Origin: Pseudoclavibacter endophyticus
GTDB taxonomy: Bacteria > Actinomycetota > Actinomycetes > Actinomycetales > Microbacteriaceae
NCBI RefSeq assembly: GCF_008831085.1
Contig: NZ_WBJY01000002.1
Span: 124,001-188,000, forward strand
Length of the DNA stretch: 64,000 bases
Direction of reading: 5' to 3'
Positions 8,471 to 15,498 of this stretch are shown in pieces. The notes beneath the pieces were generated by a model. That model did no database searches and had not been told where the DNA came from. It saw only the letters and a program-made list of their open reading frames with translations. A program made the position numbers and the translations under genes. Each line of letters begins with the position of its first letter. Positions within the stretch are counted from its first letter, which is position 1.

Positions 8471-8499
8471 TTGACGACCAGTCGGAATGATGTTCCAAT
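8471..8499 (+). promoter_or_regulatory. Promoter of the radical SAM gene
   Basis: TTGACG (8471-8476), a 17-nt spacer and TCCAAT (8494-8499) precede the ATG at 8506 by 6 nt. The transcript would start at or next to the ATG, making it leaderless. Confidence 0.65.
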
Positions 8500-8505
8500 G
8501 TGGTC

Positions 8506-9624
8506 ATGCGCTGGGCAGAACAAGTGATCGATAAGCGTGACGAGGGTGCCGCTGCGAATGGCGCGGCAGCGCCCGGTCTCTTCGCGCTGCGCGGGCTCGT
8601 GCGCAGCGTTCAGACGCCCGAGTTCAGCGGGGTCACGTTCCATGAGGTGCTCGCGAAGTCGGCGCTCAACCGGGTGCCGGCCTCGAGCTCTATGCCGTTC
8701 GGGTGGACAGTGAACCCGTACCGCGGGTGCTCGCACGCGTGCGTGTACTGCTTCGCTCGCAACACCCACCGCTACCTCGATTTCGATGCGGGGAGCGACT
8801 TCGATCAGCAGGTCGTCGTGAAGGTCAACGTGGCCGACGTGCTGCGGGCCGAGGTGTCGAAGCGATCGTGGTGCCGCGCGAGCGTGGCGCTCGGCACGAA
8901 CACCGACCCGTATCAGCGCGCCGAGGGGCGTTACGCGCTCATGCCGGGCATCATCTCGGCGCTGGCCGACAGCGGCACGCCGATGTCGATTCTCACGAAG
9001 GGCACGCTCCTCCGGCGAGACCTGCCGTTGCTCGGCGAGGCGGCGACGCAGGTGCCGATCGAAATCGCGATGTCGATCGCCGTGTTCGACGACGAGCTCC
9101 AGCGTGCGGTCGAGCCGGGAACGCCGAGCACGGCAGCGCGCCTCGCGACCGTCAGGGCGGCGACCGACGCGGGGTTCAGAGTCACGGTGTTCCTCATGCC
9201 GATCCTGCCCTGGCTCACCGATCGCGATGACCAGCTCGATTCGGCGCTCGCTCGTATCGCCGAGGCCGGCGCCGCGCGAGTGGTCTTCGGTGCGCTCCAC
9301 CTGCGTCCGGGTGCGAAAGAGTGGTTCCTCGAGTGGATCGCCCGGGAGCACCCGGAACTGCAGACGGGGTATCGGCGGTTCTACGGTTCGTCGTCGTATG
9401 CGCCGGCTGGATATCGCCGCGAGCTCGCGCGCCGTGTACGACCGCTTCTGCGTCGCCACGGGCTTGACGCGCACGAAGACGAGGATCAGCCCGAGCAGCG
9501 CCGGTTCGCGTCGGCGCAGGCGGCGTCGGCACGCGCCGCCGCGGGCGGCGTGCGCCGCGGTGCCGAACTCATCGGGTCAGGTCCCGCGGCGCTCCACCCG
9601 GCACCTCAGCCGACGCTGTTCTGA
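8506..9624 (+). CDS. Rv2578c-family radical SAM protein
   Basis: This 372-residue protein belongs to the Rv2578c group of radical SAM enzymes, distantly related to spore photoproduct lyase. CSHACVYC holds the three iron-sulfur cysteines (C75, C79, C82) within the conserved context NPYRGCSHACVYCFAR. The core GTNTDPYQRAEGRYALMPG and ILTKGTLLRRD are also family hallmarks. The enzyme would use a [4Fe-4S] cluster to cleave S-adenosylmethionine; the substrate of this family is not established, and a DNA-repair role is only a suggestion from homology. The family N-terminus MRWA begins at 8506, supporting this start over the GTG at 8500. No partner gene is adjacent on the same strand. Confidence 0.88.
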   Translation: MRWAEQVIDKRDEGAAANGAAAPGLFALRGLVRSVQTPEFSGVTFHEVLAKSALNRVPASSSMPFGWTVNPYRGCSHACVYCFARNTHRYLDFDAGSDFDQQVVVKVNVADVLRAEVSKRSWCRASVALGTNTDPYQRAEGRYALMPGIISALADSGTPMSILTKGTLLRRDLPLLGEAATQVPIEIAMSIAVFDDELQRAVEPGTPSTAARLATVRAATDAGFRVTVFLMPILPWLTDRDDQLDSALARIAEAGAARVVFGALHLRPGAKEWFLEWIAREHPELQTGYRRFYGSSSYAPAGYRRELARRVRPLLRRHGLDAHEDEDQPEQRRFASAQAASARAAAGGVRRGAELIGSGPAALHPAPQPTLF

Positions 9625-9633
9625 GCGCGGAGC

Positions 9634-10470
9634 TTACTTGGCGTCGCGATAGCGCCACATGGTGAGCGAGCCGAAGATGATCACGAGCGCGACCGAGTAG
9701 ATCAGCGTCATGGCGAGCTCGATGCCCACCGGCGTGCCGCCCATGAGATCGCGCACCGCGGTGACGAGGTGCGAGATCGGGTTGGCGTTCACGAAGGCCT
9801 GCAGCCACCCCGGCATGGTCGACGGGTCGACGAAGATGTTGCTCACGAACGTGAGGGGCATGATCACCATCATGCTCACGCCCATGACGGCGTTGGCGGA
9901 GCGCACGATGAGGCTGATGAAGGTCCACACCCAGCCGATGCTGAACGAGAACACGAGCGTCAGCAGCACGCCGAGCACGACGCCCGTGAATCCGCCTTCT
10001 GGTCGCCAGCCGATGATGAGGCCGAGCAGGCAGATGATGAGCGAGGCGAGCGAGAACCTCGCCGCGTCGCCGAGCAGCATGCCGACGAGCGGCGACGGCC
10101 GCCAGATCGGCAGTGACCGGAATCGGTCGAACACACCTTTCTCGAGGTCGGTGCGCAGCGTCGTGCCCGTGTACATCGTGATCATGACGACGGTCTGCAC
10201 GAGGATGCCCGGCAGCAGGAACTGCACGTAGCCCTCGACGCTGCCGGCGAGCGCGCCGCCGAAGAGGAACGTGAACATGAGGGTGAACATGATCGGGAAG
10301 ATCGTCACATCGAACAGCTGCTCGGGGACGTGACGGATCTTCAGCAGCGCGCGCCAGCCGAATGTCAGCGAGGTCGACAGTGCGTTCGGTCGGGGCGGGC
10401 GCTCGCGGCTTGCGAGCGCCGCGAGGATCGCGCCGCGATCGACGTCGTTCGTGGTGGATGTTGCGGTCAC
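9634..10470 (-). CDS. ABC-2 type exporter permease (DrrB-like)
   Basis: This 278-residue membrane protein has six predicted transmembrane helices and the ABC-2 pattern. After the first helix (FDVTIFPIMFTLMFTFLFGG) come GYVQFLLPGILVQTV and the DRFRSLPI loop typical of DrrB/nodulation-type permeases. It pairs with the ATPase gene upstream, whose stop codon overlaps its GTG start by 4 nt. The pair would export a hydrophobic drug, lipid or glycan; the substrate cannot be read from the sequence. It is a paralogue of the permease at 30129-30980. Confidence 0.88.
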   Translation of the reverse strand: MTATSTTNDVDRGAILAALASRERPPRPNALSTSLTFGWRALLKIRHVPEQLFDVTIFPIMFTLMFTFLFGGALAGSVEGYVQFLLPGILVQTVVMITMYTGTTLRTDLEKGVFDRFRSLPIWRPSPLVGMLLGDAARFSLASLIICLLGLIIGWRPEGGFTGVVLGVLLTLVFSFSIGWVWTFISLIVRSANAVMGVSMMVIMPLTFVSNIFVDPSTMPGWLQAFVNANPISHLVTAVRDLMGGTPVGIELAMTLIYSVALVIIFGSLTMWRYRDAK

Positions 10471-11456
10471 GCCAAGGCCCCGTCCGTCGTATTCTCGTGT
10501 TCATCGCTCGCCGAGGGCTCGGCCGTGTGCCCCGTGATCGCGAGGAACACCTCGTCGAGGGTCGGCTGGCCGAGGGAGAGCTGAGCGACCTCGATGCCGG
10601 TCGTCTTCAGCGCGTCGAGCGCCGTGCTCACGGCCGCCGTGCCGGACACCGAGCCGGTGAGCCCGGTCGGGTCGGTCTCTTCGCGGAGTTCGATGCCGAG
10701 CGCCCGTTCGAGCACCTCGCGGGCGCGTGGGCGCTCGTCGGCCTCCATGACACGCACGACGAGCGAGCCGGTGCCGACGGACGCCTTCAACTGGGGCGAG
10801 GTGCCTTCCGCGACGATCCTGCCCGAGTCGATAACGCTGATCTTGTCGGCGAGCTGGTCGGCCTCCTCGAGATACTGCGTCGTGAGCAAGACGGTTGTGC
10901 CGCTCGCCACCATGGCGCGGATGATGCCCCACACCTCGTTTCGGGCGCGCGGATCAAGGCCCGTGGTGGGCTCGTCGAGAAACAGCAGCTCGGGGGTGAC
11001 GGTGATCGACGCCGCGATGTCGAGCCGGCGCCGCATGCCGCCCGAGTACTTCTTGACCTGTCGATTGCCCGCGTCGGCGAGGCTGAATGCCTCGAGGAGC
11101 TCATCAGCGCGCTGTCGCGCGCTTTCGCCCGTGTAGCCGAAGAGGCGGCCGATGAGCCGCAGGTTCTCGCGGCCCGTGAGGTCTTCATCGACCGATGCGA
11201 ACTGGCCCGTCAGGCTGACGCGCCGGCGCACTTCCGTGGCGTCGCGGACCACGTCGCGGCCCAGCACGGTCGCCGTTCCGGCATCGGGCCGGAGCAGGGT
11301 GGCGAGCATGCGGATCACGGTGGTCTTGCCGGCGCCGTTCGGTCCGAGGAAGCCGTGCACTCCACCGGGAGCGATGGCGAGGTCGACGCCGTCGACGGCC
11401 CGGTTCTTGCCGAACGTCTTGACGAGCCCGTGCGTTTCGATGGCGAGGTCGGCCAT
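10467..11456 (-). CDS. ABC transporter ATP-binding protein (DrrA-like)
   Basis: This 329-residue ATPase has Walker A GPNGAGKTT, signature YSGGMRRRL, Walker B LLFLDEPTTGLD and the DrrA-like C-terminal extension ending in QPTLDEVFLAITGH. It couples ATP hydrolysis to the adjacent ABC-2 permease, and daunorubicin-resistance-type transporters are the best described relatives. ATG 11456 has GGAG 7 nt upstream and begins at the family N-terminus, so the in-frame extension to 11519 is not used. The gene is close in architecture to the second system at 30977-31897. Confidence 0.9.
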   Translation of the reverse strand: MADLAIETHGLVKTFGKNRAVDGVDLAIAPGGVHGFLGPNGAGKTTVIRMLATLLRPDAGTATVLGRDVVRDATEVRRRVSLTGQFASVDEDLTGRENLRLIGRLFGYTGESARQRADELLEAFSLADAGNRQVKKYSGGMRRRLDIAASITVTPELLFLDEPTTGLDPRARNEVWGIIRAMVASGTTVLLTTQYLEEADQLADKISVIDSGRIVAEGTSPQLKASVGTGSLVVRVMEADERPRAREVLERALGIELREETDPTGLTGSVSGTAAVSTALDALKTTGIEVAQLSLGQPTLDEVFLAITGHTAEPSASDEHENTTDGALA

Positions 11457-11589
11457 GGTGCTCCTTCGTGGATCGTGGAATGCGAACGTCACCCGCATCG
11501 CGGCGACAGGCATGTCCACGGCGTAGACACGTCGATTCTGCCCCTCCGCGGCGCGATTGTCGAGCCCCGTGAGTCGCGCGGGAAACTCG

Positions 11590-13683
11590 TCACGCCCGGA
11601 GTGCGAGCGTGAACGGGAAGACGGCGGTGGCGCCCGCCCGGCGAAGCGCGCGGGCGGCGAGCGTGAGGGTCCAGCGGGTGTCGGCGATGTCGTCGACCAA
11701 CAACACCGGCCCGGCCGGAACGGAGAGCGCGCCGGCCGAGAACGAACCGTGGAGGTCGGCGACGCGGAACGCGCTGTTGCCGCCTGGACGGGCTTGTCGA
11801 TTCGACTCGCCGAGCTCGAGGGCGCCGAGCAGCGGGAGCCGGCCGATGCGCGAGATCTCGCCGGCGAGGGAGGAGACGAGTGCGGGGTGCGACCGTGAGG
11901 GAACGGCGGCGACGGCGATCGGGCGCTCGTGCCAGCCCCACTCGGCGAGCACGCGCACGCATCCGTCGATCAGGCGTGGCGGCACCGGCTGATCGGGGGC
12001 ATCGGTTGCGAACAGTTCGCGCAGCGGGCCGCCCCAGCCGAGATCGGTGAGCCGGGCGAGCGCGCGACCGGGCGCCGCCTGCTCGTCAGCGGGGATACGG
12101 CCTCGCAGCGGCACTCCGAGCCGGTCGAGGCCCGATGGCCACTGTCGGCGCGGCTCGATCTCGACGCCGACGCGGTCGACGGCGGCCGTGGCGCTCGCCG
12201 AGGCGGTCTCGCCGACGTCTGCCGAGAGCCAGGCGCCCGCGCAGTTGTCGCAGCGGCCGCAGGGCGTCGCGGCGTCGTCGTCGAGGCAGCGCTGCAGGTA
12301 GGCCATGCGACACGTCGTTGTGGTCGCGTAGGCGAGCATGTCGTGCTGTTCGGCGCGCCGTGTCTTGGCGATGCGCTCGTAGCGCTCCGCATCGTACGTC
12401 CACGGATTGCCTGTCGAAGACCAACCGCCGCGCTCGCGGCGAACCGCGCCGTCGACGTCGAGCACTTTGAGCAGCAGCTCGAGGCGCGAGCGGCGGATGT
12501 CGACGAGGCTCTCGAGCGTCGCGGTCGACAGGGGGGCCGACGCGTCGGCCAGAGCGGTCAAGACCCGCTCGGCGCGTTCGCGGTCTGGCATTGAGGTGGT
12601 CGCGAAGTAGTGCCAGATCTCAGCGTCTTCCGGGCGAGGGAGGAGCACGACGTCGGCGGATTCGGTGGATCGCCCCGCGCGGCCCACTTGCTGGTAGTAG
12701 GCGACGGGCGAGGAGGGCGCGCCGAGGTGCACGACGAAGCCGAGGTCGGGCTTGTCGAAGCCCATGCCGAGGGCGCTGGTGGCGACGAGGGCCTTCACCT
12801 CATTGCCCTTGAGCATGCGCTCCGACTCGGCACGCTCGTCGGCGTCGCTCTGGCCGGTGTAGGGGCGCACCTCGTGCCCGCGCTCGCGGAGCGCACGAGC
12901 GGTGTCGTTCGCGCCCGCCACGGTGAGCGTATAGATGATGCCGGAGCCGGGCAGCTCGTCGAGGTGGTCGAGCAACCACGCCAGCTGGGCGGTCGAGTCG
13001 GGGAGGTCGATGACGCTGAGGCGCAGGGATGCCCGCGCGAGCGGCCCGCGGATGGTCGTCACCTCGTCGCCGCCGAGTTGCTCGACGATGTCGGCGACCA
13101 CGCGCGAGTTCGCCGTCGCCGTGGTCGCGAGCACCGGCACGGCGCCCGGAATCTGGGAGATGAGTTCGCGGAGGCGCCGGTAGTCGGGGCGGAAGTCGTG
13201 CCCCCAGTCGCTGATGCAGTGGGCCTCGTCGACGACGAGCATGCCGATGCGACGCACGAGCTCGGGCAGCTGCTCCTCGCGGAACGTGGGGTTGACGAGC
13301 CGCTCGGGCGACACGAGCAGCACGTCGACCTCGTCGGCGTCGAGCCGGGCGCGCACGTCGCCCCACTCGTGCTGGTTGGTCGAGTTGATCGCCACCGCAT
13401 GGACTCCCGCGCGCTCGGCGGCCTGCACCTGGTCGCGCATGAGCGCGATCAGCGGTGAAATGAGCACGGTCGGACCGGCCCCGCGATCGCGAAGCAGCTT
13501 CGTCGCGACGAAGTAGACGGCCGACTTGCCCCAGCCGGTGCGCTGCACGACGAGGGCGCGGCGCCCGCCCTCGACCAACGAGTCGATCGCTTCGAGCTGC
13601 CCCTCGTGGAACTCGGCGTCGTCGCGCCCGACGAGTGCGCGCAGTGCGGAACGGGCCGTGGTCTCGAGTGCGCTGCCGATCAT
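11590..13683 (-). CDS. RecQ-family helicase fused to a phosphoribosyltransferase-like domain
   Basis: This 697-residue protein starts at the ATG at 13683; the open frame upstream runs through the tRNA-tail repeat and tRNA-Ser and is not coding. The N-terminal two thirds form a superfamily 2 DNA helicase: RTGWGKSA (Walker A), VVDEAHCISDWGHDFRPDY (DEAH box and RecQ motif), TTATAN, GMGFDKPDL and QQVGRAGR. They are followed by a RecQ zinc-binding segment with CRMAYLQRC and PCGRCDNC. The last 150 residues contain GPVLLVDDIADTRWT, the PRPP-binding loop of type I phosphoribosyltransferases. The helicase would unwind recombination or stalled-fork structures. The role of the fused domain is unknown; it could be regulatory. 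Confidence 0.88.
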   Translation of the reverse strand: MIGSALETTARSALRALVGRDDAEFHEGQLEAIDSLVEGGRRALVVQRTGWGKSAVYFVATKLLRDRGAGPTVLISPLIALMRDQVQAAERAGVHAVAINSTNQHEWGDVRARLDADEVDVLLVSPERLVNPTFREEQLPELVRRIGMLVVDEAHCISDWGHDFRPDYRRLRELISQIPGAVPVLATTATANSRVVADIVEQLGGDEVTTIRGPLARASLRLSVIDLPDSTAQLAWLLDHLDELPGSGIIYTLTVAGANDTARALRERGHEVRPYTGQSDADERAESERMLKGNEVKALVATSALGMGFDKPDLGFVVHLGAPSSPVAYYQQVGRAGRSTESADVVLLPRPEDAEIWHYFATTSMPDRERAERVLTALADASAPLSTATLESLVDIRRSRLELLLKVLDVDGAVRRERGGWSSTGNPWTYDAERYERIAKTRRAEQHDMLAYATTTTCRMAYLQRCLDDDAATPCGRCDNCAGAWLSADVGETASASATAAVDRVGVEIEPRRQWPSGLDRLGVPLRGRIPADEQAAPGRALARLTDLGWGGPLRELFATDAPDQPVPPRLIDGCVRVLAEWGWHERPIAVAAVPSRSHPALVSSLAGEISRIGRLPLLGALELGESNRQARPGGNSAFRVADLHGSFSAGALSVPAGPVLLVDDIADTRWTLTLAARALRRAGATAVFPFTLALRA

Positions 13684-13728
13684 GCCTTCAGCCTGACAGC
13701 AGCGTCCGACATCCGACAGGAGTGCCGG

Positions 13729-13850
13729 CGGAGGAGAGGGGATTCGAACCCCGGCAACGCATCGCGTTGCCCCGGAGCGCGGAGCGCGAGGCAGGCCGCG
13801 TTGGTGTGGGCGCCCATGGAGGGTGGGCAGATCGCCTGGGGGGCAAGCGG
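13729..13850 (-). repeat. tRNA-Ser tail repeat unit downstream of tRNA-Ser
   Basis: Read in the direction of the tRNA, this 122-nt segment follows tRNA-Ser directly. It ends with a near-copy of its 3' end: GGGGTTCGAATCCCCT, one different base, then TCCTCCGCCG, including the T arm, the acceptor 3' strand and the following CCG. Just before the copied part is a perfect hairpin, GGCAACGC-GAT-GCGTTGCC. No D arm, anticodon arm or 5' acceptor strand is present, so it cannot be a tRNA. The recQ start codon follows 45 nt later on the same strand. Confidence 0.75.
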
Positions 13851-13935
13851 CGGAGGATAGGGGATTCGAACCCCTGAGGGCTTGCACCCAACACGCTTTC
13901 CAAGCGTGCGCCATAGGCCACTAGGCGAATCCTCC
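13851..13935 (-). tRNA. tRNA-Ser (anticodon GGA)
   Basis: Acceptor GGAGGAT pairs with ATCCTCC. The anticodon stem-loop ACGCTTGGAAAGCGT gives GGA, and a long variable arm as in serine tRNAs is followed by the T arm GGGGTTCGAATCCCC. The discriminator is G, and CCG rather than CCA follows, so CCA must be added enzymatically. A -10-like TATGAT lies about 29 nt upstream (13969-13964). Confidence 0.95.
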
Positions 13936-13981
13936 AAGGCTGCGCAAGCGCAGGCCAGCGACCATCATACGGCAGCCGGAG

Positions 13982-14632
13982 CTAGAGCGAGGCGACGGCC
14001 TCGCCGACCGGGGTGTCGCCGTTCACGAGATCGAACTGCATGCGGATCGCCGCGCGCTGTTCGAGCGCCTCGCGAAGGACCAGCGCCACGTCATCGCGCG
14101 TGACGGGCGACGCGTCGAGACCCTGCCCGACGGTGACGTGCCCGGTGCCCGCGTCGTTCGTGAGGCTGCCGGGCCGCACGATGGTGTACTCGAGGTCGGC
14201 GCGAGCGCGGATCTCGTCGTCGGCCTCCGCCTTCGCGCGCAGGTAGACCTGAAAGACGTCGTCGCTTTCGCCGTCGTGGCGATCTGCGTTGATGGACGAC
14301 ACGATCACGAGCCGTTTGATGCCGGCGAGCCGGGCCGCGTCGGCGGTGAGCACGGCGCCGTCCCGGTCCATCGTGATCTTGCGGGCCGCACCTGAGCCCG
14401 GGCCGGCGCCCGCGGCGAACACGATCGCGTCGGCGCCGGACAAGCCCATGGCCACCTCGCCCGTGTGCGACCGCTCGAGATCGACCACCCATGGCTCGCC
14501 GCCATGCGCGCGCACGTCACCCTGGTGGTCCGGGTTGCGGATGAGACCGACGACCTCGTGCTGGTGGGCGTGGAGCAACTGCGTGAGGCGGAGGGCGATC
14601 TGACCGTGTCCACCGACGATGGCGACCTTCAT
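13982..14632 (-). CDS. NAD(P)-binding atypical SDR (NmrA-like) protein
   Basis: This 216-residue Rossmann-fold protein begins MKVAIVGGHGQIALRL, whose GGHGQIA is the dinucleotide-binding glycine motif. It continues with VVGLIRNPDH and later VRPGSLT, the pattern of atypical short-chain dehydrogenases of the NmrA/SDR_a5 group. Members are NAD(P)H-dependent reductases or redox sensors; the substrate is unknown. ATG 14632 begins exactly at the beta-strand of the Rossmann fold, so the 12-residue upstream extension is unlikely. It stands alone between tRNA-Ser and a DinB-fold gene on the same strand. Confidence 0.8.
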   Translation of the reverse strand: MKVAIVGGHGQIALRLTQLLHAHQHEVVGLIRNPDHQGDVRAHGGEPWVVDLERSHTGEVAMGLSGADAIVFAAGAGPGSGAARKITMDRDGAVLTADAARLAGIKRLVIVSSINADRHDGESDDVFQVYLRAKAEADDEIRARADLEYTIVRPGSLTNDAGTGHVTVGQGLDASPVTRDDVALVLREALEQRAAIRMQFDLVNGDTPVGEAVASL

Positions 14633-14718
14633 GCCGCTAGACAACCGCACCGACCTGGATGCACGCATCCTGCCGATTGCGTCGCCCCGGCCCCGTGACC
14701 GACAGCTCGCCCACCCGG

Positions 14719-15228
14719 TCAGTCTCGCCGCGGCATGCCGAGCACGTATGCGGCCTGCGCGATGTGCTGGGCCGCGTCGTCGATGAGGCTGATGAGCCGC
14801 ACGCCCCGCGTGACGGGCGGCTGCCAGTTGCGATCGATGACCTCGTCGAGGGCCGCTTCGTCCAGCGTGCCGAGATAGGCGTCGAGGGCGTCGAAGCAGG
14901 CGCCGAGGTAGTCGAGCAGCAGGGCGGCGTCATCGACCGCGATCGCGTGGGCCTGCTCCGGCGTATGCCCATAGCCGTGGGTCTCGCCGAGCGGGCCGAG
15001 GTCGAACCGCTGGTCGAACTCCTGCGTCGACCAGACGGGATCGGCGCCGCTGAGTGGCGCGAGCTGCGCGTCGATCTCGCGCCCGCTGTGCCAGAGCAGC
15101 CACGCGACCGAGTTGTCGTGCCCGCCCGGGTGCGCGTTCAGCACCTCCGGGTCGAGGCGGTCGCGAAGCGCCTCGGCGGCGCGCCGCGGACGATTGGCGA
15201 GATCACGGAGAACGTCGATGGCATCCAT
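14719..15228 (-). CDS. DinB-fold family protein
   Basis: This 169-residue four-helix protein starts at ATG 15228 (MDAIDVLRDLANR). It has the spaced histidines of the DinB/YfiT metal-binding fold: WLLWHSGREID in helix 2, then a His in the central region and DDAAQHIAQAAYVLG in the last helix. Many actinobacterial members are mycothiol-dependent or uncharacterised thiol transferases. The specific substrate is unknown. The upstream in-frame extension to 16356 would cross the SRP RNA and pta and is rejected. Confidence 0.75.
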   Translation of the reverse strand: MDAIDVLRDLANRPRRAAEALRDRLDPEVLNAHPGGHDNSVAWLLWHSGREIDAQLAPLSGADPVWSTQEFDQRFDLGPLGETHGYGHTPEQAHAIAVDDAALLLDYLGACFDALDAYLGTLDEAALDEVIDRNWQPPVTRGVRLISLIDDAAQHIAQAAYVLGMPRRD

Positions 15229-15308
15229 GCGGCAGAGGGTACGCCGACCGGATGCACGCCACGCGATGATGGACGGGCACGCGGGCACGGGGCGCGGAAG
15301 AAAAAGGA

Positions 15309-15396
15309 CCCCCCGCGCACCCGCCAGAGCCTGGTTACCCTTGCTGCGTTTCCGCCCTGGGGGAGTTGGCCTGGATGGCGCCACGCGGGGAGCCGA
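15309..15396 (-). ncRNA. ffs: Signal recognition particle RNA, bacterial small type
   Basis: On the minus strand the segment contains the SRP domain IV core GGGCGGAAACGCAGCAAGGG flanked by CCAGG/CCTGG strands. Closing helix CCCCGCG with CGCGGGG joins the ends, followed by GGTCC and TTTTTCTT as the terminator. A -10 box TATCGT lies at 15408-15403, placing the start near 15396. SRP RNA binds Ffh and targets nascent membrane proteins. The ends are approximate. Confidence 0.9.
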
Positions 15397-15485
15397 CGGC
15401 CAACGATACCCGAACGCACCGCGCGACGCACGCGCGCTCACGGCCGCGAGAGCGCCGACGCGGGCGCATCGACATTGGCCGCACG

Positions 15486-15491
15486 TAGGAT
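15486..15491 (+). promoter_or_regulatory. -10 box of pta
   Basis: TAGGAT ends 7 nt before the GTG start at 15499; no ribosome binding site is present. The spacing predicts a leaderless mRNA. No clear -35 box is visible. Confidence 0.5.
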
Positions 15492-15498
15492 GCGCCGC

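Noticed and set aside
13684..13914. N-terminal extension of the RecQ-like protein to 13914
   Set aside because: It runs through the tRNA-Ser tail repeat and the tRNA itself; homology begins at the ATG at 13683.
14659..15498. Extension of the pta reading frame upstream to 14659
   Set aside because: It overlaps the SRP RNA and the DinB-fold gene; family homology begins at 15499.
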